From: Opitutia bacterium UBA7397
GTDB lineage: Bacteria > Verrucomicrobiota > Verrucomicrobiia > Opitutales > UBA953
Reading direction: 5' to 3'
NCBI GenBank assembly: GCA_002470605.1
Contig: DKND01000034.1
Coordinates: 1 to 22,525 of the forward strand
DNA: 22,525 nt
Shown: piece after piece, positions 7,323 to 15,328 of the stretch
Layout of the letters: the number at the start of each line of letters is the position of its first letter
Numbering within the stretch: the first letter of the stretch is position 1
Translations under genes and position numbers: made by a program
The notes under the pieces: generated by a model
The model's input: only the letters and a program-made list of their open reading frames with translations
Databases searched by the model: none
What the model was told of the DNA's origin: nothing

Positions 7323-8183
7323 TTACTTGGTGTTTTTACGAGGACGAGCAATCTTAGCCGGTGCGGCTGCCACTTCCGCCGCATCAGAGGTCTCGGAAGC
7401 CTTCATCAATTCGTCCGAGATATTAACTTCGGGCTGCATCGACTGGTCGGAGTCTTGACGGGAAACAGGAGTGACGGTCTTGCGTGGGTCACGCTCAACC
7501 TTACGGCGTGAGACGCCATTCTGGACGGCCTGGGTAAGTACTTCCACCACGAGGCGGATGGACTTTGCAGCGTCGTCATTCCCCGGAACTGGGAATTGCA
7601 AGAGGGTCGGGTCGGAATTGCTATCGCAAAGACCGATGACAGGAATGCCGAGACGGTTCGCCTCGTTGACGGCGATTTCTTCCAGCTTGGTATCGATGAC
7701 GATCATCGCCGCTGGGAGATCACGGTATTCGAGGAGACCTTCGAAGTTACGCTGCATCCGGGACATCTCGCGACGAACGGCGGCGCCTTCTTTCTTGTGC
7801 ATCTTAGCGAGAGAACCGTCTTGCTCCATGCGGAGGTAGGTACGGTAGCTTTCGAGCGACTTCTTGATCGTCGCGAAGTTGGTCAGCGTGCCACCGAGCC
7901 AGCGGTTAACCGCGAAAGGCATGCCGGTCGACTTAGCGGCCTGACGGACGACTTCCTGAGCCTGAGGCTTGGTTGCGACGAAAAGGACTTCCTTGCCCTT
8001 GGCAGCGACTTCTTCGACGAAGGCAGCGGCGGCCGCGAGGCAGGCGTGCGTCTTCTCGAGGTCGATAATCGAAACACCATTACGGTGGTCGAAAATGTAG
8101 GGACGGGAACGTGGATTCCAGCGACGAGTTTGGTGTCCGAAGTGGACGCCGGCATCGAGGAGGTCTTTGACTGTGATGTTCAT
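7323..8183 (-). CDS. rpsB: 30S ribosomal protein S2
   Basis: S2 is a late-assembling small-subunit protein at the head-body junction. ATG 8183 gives 286 residues beginning MNITVKDLLDAGVHFGHQTRRWNP, the canonical S2 start. Other family blocks are VLFVATKPQAQE, NRWLGGTLTNF and a later VIDTKLEEIAVNEANRLGIPV. The tail after about residue 230 is a 50-residue extension of low complexity, common outside Proteobacteria. The frame continues upstream to 8312 but those residues are unlike S2. A GGAG sequence stands 7 nt before the ATG; it is the clearest Shine-Dalgarno site in the window. tsf follows after 3 nt. Confidence 0.97.
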   Translation of the reverse strand: MNITVKDLLDAGVHFGHQTRRWNPRSRPYIFDHRNGVSIIDLEKTHACLAAAAAFVEEVAAKGKEVLFVATKPQAQEVVRQAAKSTGMPFAVNRWLGGTLTNFATIKKSLESYRTYLRMEQDGSLAKMHKKEGAAVRREMSRMQRNFEGLLEYRDLPAAMIVIDTKLEEIAVNEANRLGIPVIGLCDSNSDPTLLQFPVPGNDDAAKSIRLVVEVLTQAVQNGVSRRKVERDPRKTVTPVSRQDSDQSMQPEVNISDELMKASETSDAAEVAAAPAKIARPRKNTK

Positions 8184-8406
8184 GGTTTTTGGCTCCGTAT
8201 CCCGATTCCTGCCGAAGGAGGGGACATTGGATCTAGGTGTTTTACTGTTTTTTGGTTTTATGTTCGAAGCAATCGGCGGTCGCTCCAAACGGTGGAAAGT
8301 GAGTTCAAACACCCCTTGCCGACGGGTGCAAGTGGGAAAATCAGCAAAAATGGCCTGCTTTGGAACTGACAGACCCCTCTCCCCTACGCACGGTCAACTT
8401 ATCACA
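8184..8406. promoter_or_regulatory. divergent intergenic region, rpsB leader and waaA promoter zone
   Basis: This 223-base region separates rpsB (minus) from waaA (plus) and must contain promoters for both. On the rpsB message the last part would be a leader with a long A-rich tract (complement of 8238-8268) followed by the GGAG near the start. A 5-bp inverted repeat, CACCC with GGGTG, lies at 8310-8328. S2 autoregulates its operon through the leader in several bacteria. I could not identify a convincing -35/-10 pair in either direction. Confidence 0.35.
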
Positions 8407-9684
8407 ATGACTTGGGCCTATCGGATACTCTTTCCACCCCTGCTATTACTGGCCTTACCCTGCTACCTATGGCGCATGCTTCGCCGGGGCGGATACCGCC
8501 ATGGATTTAGTCAACGGTTGGGCTTTTTTCCCAAAATAGCCCCTAAAACACCCGGAAAGCGTCGGGTCTGGGTTCAAGCCGTTTCGGTCGGCGAAATCGA
8601 GGCGATCGGCCCCTTTCTTCTTCAGCTCAAAGATTCCGGGGCTGCGGAGGTCATCTTAACCACGACGACCAGCACGGGTTACGCCCTCGCCCAAGCTCGC
8701 TACGCCAATGTCGCCTCAGCCATCGGCATCTTCCCGGCTGACCTTTGGCCCTGCAGCGCAATGGCCTGGCGACGGATCCAGCCGGACCAAGTCATTCTCG
8801 TCGAAGGCGAACTTTGGCCCGAACACTTGGCGCAGGCGAACGCCCGCGGCATTCCAGCGATGCTGATCAATGGTCGTATTTCCGATAAATCTTTCGCCCG
8901 TCATCAGCGCTTTCGCTGGATTTCCACTCCCCTACTCCGACGCTTTCAATTGATCTGCGCCGGCAGCGAGGAAGATGCGCGGCGCTTTCGCACGCTGGGC
9001 GTCGAACCGCACCTCACGGGTAATATCAAATTTGACGTTGCCGGTGACGTTCCGACTGCAAGCGAAGAACGCCAGCAACTTCGTGAGTCGCTTGGCTTCG
9101 GCCATGACCCTAAAACCATAGTCCTTCTCGGCTCATCGACATGGGCCGGAGAAGAGAAACTCTTACTTGAGTGTGTTCGTAAACTACGCTCGCACGCGGA
9201 CGTGCGCCTTCTCCTCGTTCCCCGCCACTCCGAAAGACGCAAGGATGTCTGCGCTGAAATCGCTGCGACCGGCTTAGCCTGGCATCAACGTTCGACCCAA
9301 ACGCCAGCGCCAACGGGCACCATCGTTCACTTGGCCGACACCACGGGCGAACTACGCCAACTCACGCGCGCGGCGGATATCGCTTTCTGCGGCAAAAGCC
9401 TGCCGCCGAACGAAGGCGGCCAGACCCCCGTAGAATGCGCCGCTGCCGGCGTGGCCCTGCTCTACGGACCCCGCATGAGTAATTTTCGCGATATCTGCCA
9501 AGGACTTGAAAGAGTGGGTGCGGCGACACGCCTCGAACGGGCCGCTGAATTATCTTCCGAACTCGAAAAACTTGTACGCGACCCCTCGCTGGCTAAAGCG
9601 ATGGCAGCGCGTGGAGCCGCTTGGCATCAGAGCAATCGGGGCGCTACCGCGCGGACCGTCGCGTTGGTCTTGAACCTTCGCTGA
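8407..9684 (+). CDS. waaA: 3-deoxy-D-manno-octulosonic acid (Kdo) transferase
   Basis: WaaA (KdtA, glycosyltransferase family 30) adds Kdo from CMP-Kdo to lipid A precursor at the inner face of the cytoplasmic membrane. The 425-residue length matches E. coli (425). A membrane anchor covers about 5-23, then the basic stretch RRGGYRHGFSQRLGFFPK, then WVQAVSVGEIEA at 55-66 with Glu63 as the likely catalytic base. EGELWPE at 133-139 corresponds to the usual ETELWPN, GNIKFD is at 205-210, and a C-terminal nucleotide-binding half has GGQTPVECAAAG and FRDIC. Start ATG 8407 fits the family; the frame extends to 8167, but that part is intergenic. Its stop touches the stop of convergent trpD (TGATCA). 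It proves an LPS-bearing outer membrane, in line with lptB and the LptA/OstA gene in the same window. Confidence 0.93.
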   Translation: MTWAYRILFPPLLLLALPCYLWRMLRRGGYRHGFSQRLGFFPKIAPKTPGKRRVWVQAVSVGEIEAIGPFLLQLKDSGAAEVILTTTTSTGYALAQARYANVASAIGIFPADLWPCSAMAWRRIQPDQVILVEGELWPEHLAQANARGIPAMLINGRISDKSFARHQRFRWISTPLLRRFQLICAGSEEDARRFRTLGVEPHLTGNIKFDVAGDVPTASEERQQLRESLGFGHDPKTIVLLGSSTWAGEEKLLLECVRKLRSHADVRLLLVPRHSERRKDVCAEIAATGLAWHQRSTQTPAPTGTIVHLADTTGELRQLTRAADIAFCGKSLPPNEGGQTPVECAAAGVALLYGPRMSNFRDICQGLERVGAATRLERAAELSSELEKLVRDPSLAKAMAARGAAWHQSNRGATARTVALVLNLR

Positions 9685-10731
9685 TCAAGCCGGGCGATAG
9701 GCTTCACGAAGCCGACGCACTTCCTCGCGCAAAGCCCCTCCGAGGATGATGTCACGGGCGACTTTCGCACCTGCCGCCGGATCCGCAGCCTTACCTGCCA
9801 CCCAAAGAGCCGTACCAGCGCTCAGTGCCAAGGTATCCATCAGACCATCCGAAACTCCGCCGACTAAAAGATCGCTGAACATCGCGATGTTCTCTTCCGG
9901 AGATCCGCCGCGCAGGTCAGCCACGCTGCATTGCGCGAATCCGAAATCTCCCGGCAGCCAGACTGCATCGACGCCTGAAAGTTCGCCGCAACCGCGCACG
10001 CGCACTTCACCCGCGGTCGTAATTTCGTCCATGCCTCCGCCCGCGCGCGTATGCGTCACCAATCCGCGACGCACCCCGAGCTCGTGCAAAGCCAAGGCCA
10101 GGGGCTCGACCCAGCGTTCATCGTAGACCCCGACCACCATGAAAGCCGGGCGGGCGGGATTGATCAGCGGGCCTAAAATATTAAAAATTGTTTTCGCGCC
10201 TTGCTCCGCGATCTTCTTACGTACCGCCAAGATGCTCCGGAACGCGGGGTGAAAAGCTGGCGCGTAAAGATAACAAAAATTCGCCACCTCTAAAGCACGC
10301 AGCAATTGCGCATCGGTCGCCTCCAATTGTACCCCCAAGCCCGCTAAGAAATCCGCGCTGCCGGATTTCGAAGTAATCGAGCGGTTGCCATGTTTCAGGA
10401 CTGGCACGCCCGCCGCCGCGACGATGAGCGCGCTGGCTGAGGAAATATTGAAACTTCCGGAACGGTCGCCCCCCGTGCCTACGATGTCGATGCCGCGAGA
10501 CGGCCAGGTGCTCCATGCGATCTTACGGGCTAAATCACGGTAAGTCTGGGCAAACCCAGCGACCTCCTCAGCGGTCTCGCCTTTACGTGCGAGGGTCAGC
10601 AAAAACGTTTCCTTCGTTTCATCTGACACCGTCGCGTCGACCAGCGCCGCGGCAGCCTGAGCCGCTTCGGTCGACGTGAGACCACGGCCGGCAGCCATCG
10701 TAGCAGTCAAAGCATTCAATTCCAGGGCCAT
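9685..10731 (-). CDS. trpD: anthranilate phosphoribosyltransferase
   Basis: TrpD transfers phosphoribosyl from PRPP to anthranilate, the second committed step to tryptophan. Family motifs are intact; numbered from the GTG at 10782 they are GTGGDRSGSFNISS at 102-115 (PRPP loop), KHGNRS at 130-135, KTIFNILGPLINPA at 197-210, and GGGMDE at 248-253 (metal-binding acids). I place the start at ATG 10731, giving 348 residues, the normal length for a stand-alone TrpD; the GTG at 10782 would add 17 residues without family similarity and leave only 30 bases to the divergent gene. Neither start has a Shine-Dalgarno sequence. No other trp gene is in view, so the pathway is dispersed here. Stop codons of trpD and waaA are directly adjacent. 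Confidence 0.93.
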   Translation of the reverse strand: MALELNALTATMAAGRGLTSTEAAQAAAALVDATVSDETKETFLLTLARKGETAEEVAGFAQTYRDLARKIAWSTWPSRGIDIVGTGGDRSGSFNISSASALIVAAAGVPVLKHGNRSITSKSGSADFLAGLGVQLEATDAQLLRALEVANFCYLYAPAFHPAFRSILAVRKKIAEQGAKTIFNILGPLINPARPAFMVVGVYDERWVEPLALALHELGVRRGLVTHTRAGGGMDEITTAGEVRVRGCGELSGVDAVWLPGDFGFAQCSVADLRGGSPEENIAMFSDLLVGGVSDGLMDTLALSAGTALWVAGKAADPAAGAKVARDIILGGALREEVRRLREAYRPA

Positions 10732-10812
10732 GGGAGAATTAGCCACGTTCTTAGGGGCGGGGACAAGGGCAATTTGAGCCACAAGGGGTTTGCATCTAAG
10801 TAATTTCCCCTA

Positions 10813-11472
10813 ATGATGATCTTCATGCACGATGGCGACCAGCCCCATGGCGACTTCGATGGATCAGGCAACGCCTCTTGGGGCGAGGCCGACTGGGCAG
10901 GCTATCTCCAACGTAACGACCTCGAGGTCGGTCGGTTTCTTTCCTACTACAAAGAAGTCAAAGGGCAGCCCGACCGCCTTGATGCCAGTGCCCGTCGGAT
11001 GGGCTGGGAAAACGCCGATTGGGCTCCCAGCGAATCCGCGGAAGAAGTTACCGACGAAGAGAACGAGGAAGCCGACCTTCCCTACTGCATTCACCAACAT
11101 CCCGTCTACATCGTCGGTCGCGCCTTAGGAATGCAATTATCCACTTCATTCCGCAAGGTCTGCCGTGACGCCAGCGCCGACATTCCGGCTGAACTGGCCG
11201 CGGACGTCATGCTTTCTTTCTGGGACGCTCAGCATCAGATCGTGATGGCCATCAATGCGACCGATACAGGCGACTTACCGTTGGCGCTGGTCCATATGAA
11301 GCGCGCCCTCTCGGCGATTAATTATTCCATCGGTTTGACCGCAGGGATTCCGGCCGCCGCACGCGAGACCGCCAAAGAGGCCAGCGATGAAATCGAAGCG
11401 ACACTTTTTGACCTCCGCGAAGTCTGCCTTCGCGTGATGGCGGACTGTCGCTGGGACGGAAACCGGAAGTGA
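10813..11472 (+). CDS. hypothetical protein, acidic and helical
   Basis: I do not recognise this 219-residue protein. The first 90 residues are polar and acidic, with a cluster (SAEEVTDEENEEAD) near 74-87, and contain Trp-rich segments (SWGEADWAGYL at 22-32, MGWENADWA at 63-71). Residues 90-215 look all-helical, with heptad-like hydrophobic spacing and the phrases HQHPVYIVGRALGMQL and VHMKRALSAINYSIGL, consistent with a four-helix bundle. No signal peptide or membrane segment is seen. The start is one of ATG 10813, 10816 or 10825. It diverges from trpD with a very short promoter zone and ends 3 nt from the hprK stop. Coding character is supported by length, codon use and clean boundaries with both neighbours. 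It may be a lineage-specific protein. Confidence 0.75.
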   Translation: MMIFMHDGDQPHGDFDGSGNASWGEADWAGYLQRNDLEVGRFLSYYKEVKGQPDRLDASARRMGWENADWAPSESAEEVTDEENEEADLPYCIHQHPVYIVGRALGMQLSTSFRKVCRDASADIPAELAADVMLSFWDAQHQIVMAINATDTGDLPLALVHMKRALSAINYSIGLTAGIPAAARETAKEASDEIEATLFDLREVCLRVMADCRWDGNRK

Positions 11473-11475
11473 ATC

Positions 11476-12450
11476 CTAGCCCTTGGCTGGCTTATCCTTG
11501 CTCATATGCTGGATGAGCCGGTCGCTGAATTCCTTGGCGGAATCGTGGCCCATCACGCGCAAAGCCTGCACCATGGCGGCGACTTCGACCAATCGTGCCA
11601 TATCTCTTCCGGGCCTTACGGGAATGGTCATATGCGGCACCTTACGGCCCAGAATATCGAAATTCTCGACCTCCAAGCCCGAGCGTTCTTCATCCATACC
11701 GGGCTGCCAGAGCACGAAAGTGACGACCAAATCGACCCGCTTTTCGCGGCGAACCGAACGGATGCCAAAAATCGAAGCGATATTAATAATACCAATACCA
11801 CGGCACTCCATGTAACCGCGATTGAGCTCCTTGGAAGTCCCTTGCAACTCCCGGTCACCGATCAAAGTGATGATGACGAAATCATCGGCCACCAAGGAGT
11901 GTCCGCGCTCAATCAGAGCCAAGGCACACTCGCTCTTACCGACGCCGGAAGCGCCGCGCAACAGCACGCCGACGCCGCGGATATCGACCAAAGTCGCGTG
12001 CATGTTCGTCCGCGGGGCGAATTTTTCCTCGAGCAAGACGGTCGCTTCCGCAGAGAAATCTTTCGACTTCAGTTGCGTGCGGATGATCGGGACGCGGTGA
12101 CGGTTCGCCAGAGTGATTAGAATATCATCGACCGGCAGGCCGCGGGAAACGACGACGGCGGGAATTTTCTTGGCGAAGACATCCGCCAGCAATTTCTCCC
12201 GCAAAGCCGAAGTCTGGTCGCTCAGATAAGCCATTTCTCCGGCCCCGAAGAGCTGCAGGCGCTTATGGGCGAACTCCTTGAAATAGCCGGTGACGGCCAA
12301 GGCCGGACGATTCAGCGACTTCTCGGCGATCATGTTGTCCAGACCTTCTTCTCCGGCGAGCAACTCCATCTGGAGCATATCTCGGAAAGAATCGAAAAAC
12401 TCGCGGACGGAGACCGATTCGGGACGAGTTTCAGGCGAAGGGTCGGACAT
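11476..12450 (-). CDS. hprK: HPr kinase/phosphorylase
   Basis: HprK phosphorylates a serine of the PTS carrier HPr with ATP and can reverse the reaction, coupling carbon status to regulation. The 324-residue protein has the two-domain layout: an N-terminal domain (about 10-135) and a C-terminal kinase domain with Walker A GASGVGKS at 166-173, the acidic pair in LVADD at 186-190, and the HprK signature MECRGIGIINI at 214-224. A late segment, GRKVPHMTIPVRPGRD, is also typical. Family length is about 310-330. It starts 5 nt after lptB and is last in the eight-gene cluster. No HPr or EI gene is in the window. In Gram-negatives HprK often lies near lptB, so its place here is meaningful. No terminator hairpin follows; the stop is 3 nt from the convergent hypothetical gene. 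Confidence 0.95.
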   Translation of the reverse strand: MSDPSPETRPESVSVREFFDSFRDMLQMELLAGEEGLDNMIAEKSLNRPALAVTGYFKEFAHKRLQLFGAGEMAYLSDQTSALREKLLADVFAKKIPAVVVSRGLPVDDILITLANRHRVPIIRTQLKSKDFSAEATVLLEEKFAPRTNMHATLVDIRGVGVLLRGASGVGKSECALALIERGHSLVADDFVIITLIGDRELQGTSKELNRGYMECRGIGIINIASIFGIRSVRREKRVDLVVTFVLWQPGMDEERSGLEVENFDILGRKVPHMTIPVRPGRDMARLVEVAAMVQALRVMGHDSAKEFSDRLIQHMSKDKPAKG

Positions 12451-12455
12451 GATTT

Positions 12456-13196
12456 TTAAAGTTTGAAACCTTCGCCGAGGTAATGGCGGCGACTCTCCGG
12501 ATTATTCACGATTTCGGCGGGGGTACCAGAGACAAGTACGCGCCCTTGGTGAATCAGATAGGCCCGATCCACGATGGATAAAGTCTCCCGGACGTTATGA
12601 TCGGTAATCAAGACCCCGATTCCCCGCTGCTTTAACCGCCGGATGATCGATTGGACTTCCGCCACCGAAATGGGATCCACTCCGCTGAAGGGCTCATCCA
12701 TCAGGAGAAAACGCGGACCGGTAGCCAAGGCGCGTGCAATTTCCAGACGACGACGCTCGCCACCGGACAAAGTGTAGGCCGGTTGCTTCGCCAGACCTTC
12801 CAGCCCTAGGTCGGTCAGCTGTTGAATCGTGCGGGCCCGACGTTCCTGTTCATTCAGGTTAAGCGTCTCCACGACCGCCATGACGTTCTCCCACACCGTC
12901 AACTTCCGGAAAATAGATGCCTCCTGCGGGAGGTAGCCCAGGCCACTCTTGGCGCGCTGCCACATCGGCATAGCCGTCACGTTGCGGCCATCCAAGAAAA
13001 CCCGTCCACTGGTAGCGGGAATCAAACCGACGACCATGTAGAAGGTCGTTGTCTTGCCTGCACCATTAGGGCCCAACAAGCCGACGATTTCACCAGCCTT
13101 CAAAGATAAACTAACGTCGAAGACGGCTACTTTCGCACCATAGTGCTTAGCAAGCGATTCGACGCGGACTACGCCCTTTTCGCTGGTGACGGCCAT
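12456..13196 (-). CDS. lptB: LPS export ABC transporter ATP-binding protein
   Basis: LptB is the ATPase of the LptB2FG complex that extracts LPS from the inner membrane and drives it along the Lpt bridge. The 246-residue protein has Walker A GPNGAGKTT at 42-50, the Q-loop in LPQEASIF at 89-96, ABC signature LSGGERRR at 143-150, Walker B FLLMDEPF at 163-170, and the H-loop histidine in ITDHN at 197-201. FSGVDPISV after Walker B and the ending SRRHYLGEGFKL are LptB hallmarks that separate it from amino-acid transporters of the same fold. It starts 20 nt after the LptA/OstA gene and 5 nt before hprK. lptF and lptG are not in view. Confidence 0.95.
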   Translation of the reverse strand: MAVTSEKGVVRVESLAKHYGAKVAVFDVSLSLKAGEIVGLLGPNGAGKTTTFYMVVGLIPATSGRVFLDGRNVTAMPMWQRAKSGLGYLPQEASIFRKLTVWENVMAVVETLNLNEQERRARTIQQLTDLGLEGLAKQPAYTLSGGERRRLEIARALATGPRFLLMDEPFSGVDPISVAEVQSIIRRLKQRGIGVLITDHNVRETLSIVDRAYLIHQGRVLVSGTPAEIVNNPESRRHYLGEGFKL

Positions 13197-13216
13197 GGTT
13201 AGGGAGTGGACGCTTC

Positions 13217-15289
13217 TCAGCGTCCGTTGTCGAGGCTTTTGACCTCCGGCAGGGTGAACTCTCGCCCTAAGAATATCTTGGGGCGGACGACTTGACCGGG
13301 AGCGTCTTCATCCGCGGCCGAACCCATGTGCCACGCTTTATTTTTCATATCATAGCGGATTTCTTTGGCCGGAACGCCTTCATTGCCAGACTTATCCCGG
13401 ATCCGGGCATCGCCGAAAAGTCGGGCCTCTTCCTTTTCGGGTAGGATTTCCAAGGTCTTGCCATGTGCCAAAGAACCACCGGCGGTGACATTGACGTTAC
13501 CGCGACCAATCATCTGCCGTGCCACTTGGCGACCGGATTTTTCAGGCGTCGCAACCCCTTCCAGCAGGTCGCAGCTCGCCTCGGTATCGCCTGCTACCAT
13601 GCCCACGGCGCCCCGTAAGAAGAATTTCGTCAAAGCCGGAGTCGTCAGGATTTCCTGCGCATCGGCGATAAATTCGGCATTCTTACCGTCGCTGAAAGTG
13701 ACGAACAATCGCGGGCGCGTCAGATCCTTGCCGCCCGAAAGGGTGAGCAGCCGAGGCTTACCTGTAAGGATATCGTTCTTCAGGATTTCTTCAATCTGGA
13801 CGGCCGGACTGAGGTCGATACGATCGGCGGCACAACGCAAGCCGGACTGGGCATAGCGCACATGCCCGGTCAGGATCGCGCGGTTTAAGGCAAACTCCTT
13901 TTGACCCTTCGCTCTCGGAAGCGCAAAAGCCACAAGCTGATCTGAATCAGTCGTCACCCCGGCCGCCACGTAATGGACCGAGCCGAGCAATTCGATCTGC
14001 ATCGCGCCATCTTCTTGGGTGACCACAACTTGATTGGCTTCGGCCAAACCTGGCGAACCGCCTTCCTCGCCCGCGGGCAGACGTATCGCGGCGCGAATAC
14101 CCGGAGCCGAGCGTACCTCCATACGATTATGGGGTAAATCTGAGCGAATCGAAAAACCCGCGGCTTCTATGCCATTAGGATCCGTCAGGCGCGGCAATTC
14201 GTCGAGGACCAGGATGCGCTTGATCCGATCCCACTGGGCCTTGCCTGCCTCAAAGATTACGCCATCAAGCTGCCCTTTCACTCCACCGGTAGCCAGGATA
14301 TCGCTCGCACCTGCGCGGGTTTCCAAGGCCAAGATATTACGGGCTAAAATCTGTTCCTGCGCCGAGACATAATGGGCATTGTCCTGGATTTCGACACTTG
14401 AAAGACCGCGCTTATCATCGCGCGTCAACGTCACGCGGTTTCCAGTAATGTCAGCTTTTTCACCGGGCTTTCTTTCCGTGTGCAATTGAACGGACTTACC
14501 ATCAGCGGCCCATAATTTGGTCACGCCTAATTTGACCGCATGTTGCAGTCGTTCCGCCGAAGCCTTTAAGCCCGGCTCATCGAGTTCGACATGTCCGTTC
14601 ATCTCCAAGGCGTCGGACTTCAGGTCAAACACGGCCAAATCCCCATGCAAAGTCTGCTTCTCGGCGAAGCGTACGACCTTGCCGATCGCCGTGATCGTTC
14701 GGCACAATGCGTCTCCCTTCGGTCCATCGTCCAAAAGACATTCGACTCGCTCGCAAGTGATGCGTTCTCCGAATCGTTCCATCACGATATTTCCCTGAAA
14801 GATCATCAGTGTGCCCGTAGCTCCGGGAGCCGCATCGAGCCGCTGGGCGTGAATCCGCCAGCGACGCATGATCGGCTTGGCCAGATCAAGTTCGGCGACG
14901 ACGTTAGCCAGCACCGCGAAACTATCTCCCTGATTGGTAGAGCGCCAGCTCCAGCCATCACCCTTCAAATCAAACGCCGGAGATTGGGCCGTGATTGGCG
15001 ACGTTCCTTGCGCCGAACGGTGCGCAGGGTTCATCGAACCGTAAGGACTCGTGAAAGTGGCTTGGATTTTCCCAGCGCGGAACGATTGGACTCGCAACTG
15101 GTCGAGATCCCAAAGACCTGACTCGGCGGTCGGCTTCATAATCTTAGCCGTCGCTTCCCAGGCCTTTTCCGCTTTTTCGTCATCATTGAAACCAGCGAAA
15201 GACCCGCCGCTGATCTGCTGGAAACTAATGTCCTTAGGCTGAGCCCAAACTCCTGTCGCCAGGAGTAGCCAGAGAACAAAAGTACGCAT
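13217..15289 (-). CDS. large LptA/OstA-type periplasmic LPS-transport protein, multi-module
   Basis: The start at ATG 15289 gives 690 residues with a signal peptide (MRTFVLWLLLATGVWA, cleavage expected before Gln17). An N-terminal section (about 20-150) with GDGWSWRSTNQGDSFAVLANV resembles the LptC/LptA strand pattern. OstA-like beta modules then recur: about 160-250 (GKVVRFAEKQTLHG, LEMNGHVELDEPGLKASAERL), about 430-495 (LLGSVHYVAAG, ILTGHVRYAQSGLRCAADRI) and about 595-650 (GRGNVNVTAGGSLAHGKTLEI, LFGDARIRDKSG). LptA of E. coli is 185 residues and LptC 191, so this is more than three times longer. It is followed by lptB after 20 nt and preceded by fmt with a 39-nt gap. It probably forms all or much of the periplasmic bridge that carries LPS. 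Boundaries of the modules are by eye; overall assignment is good, exact LptA versus LptC share uncertain. Confidence 0.75.
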   Translation of the reverse strand: MRTFVLWLLLATGVWAQPKDISFQQISGGSFAGFNDDEKAEKAWEATAKIMKPTAESGLWDLDQLRVQSFRAGKIQATFTSPYGSMNPAHRSAQGTSPITAQSPAFDLKGDGWSWRSTNQGDSFAVLANVVAELDLAKPIMRRWRIHAQRLDAAPGATGTLMIFQGNIVMERFGERITCERVECLLDDGPKGDALCRTITAIGKVVRFAEKQTLHGDLAVFDLKSDALEMNGHVELDEPGLKASAERLQHAVKLGVTKLWAADGKSVQLHTERKPGEKADITGNRVTLTRDDKRGLSSVEIQDNAHYVSAQEQILARNILALETRAGASDILATGGVKGQLDGVIFEAGKAQWDRIKRILVLDELPRLTDPNGIEAAGFSIRSDLPHNRMEVRSAPGIRAAIRLPAGEEGGSPGLAEANQVVVTQEDGAMQIELLGSVHYVAAGVTTDSDQLVAFALPRAKGQKEFALNRAILTGHVRYAQSGLRCAADRIDLSPAVQIEEILKNDILTGKPRLLTLSGGKDLTRPRLFVTFSDGKNAEFIADAQEILTTPALTKFFLRGAVGMVAGDTEASCDLLEGVATPEKSGRQVARQMIGRGNVNVTAGGSLAHGKTLEILPEKEEARLFGDARIRDKSGNEGVPAKEIRYDMKNKAWHMGSAADEDAPGQVVRPKIFLGREFTLPEVKSLDNGR

Positions 15290-15328
15290 CAGACAATGAC
15301 ACCCAAGCCAAGGCATCGAATCAAGCGA

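Noticed and set aside
8167..8406. N-terminal extension of waaA to 8167
   Set aside because: It would overlap the rpsB start and cover the divergent promoter zone; the added residues do not resemble WaaA, while ATG 8407 places the membrane anchor first.
9700..9713. Inverted repeat GGCTTC-AC-GAAGCC near the trpD end as terminator
   Set aside because: The loop would be only 2 nt, it lies inside trpD coding sequence and has no U tract.
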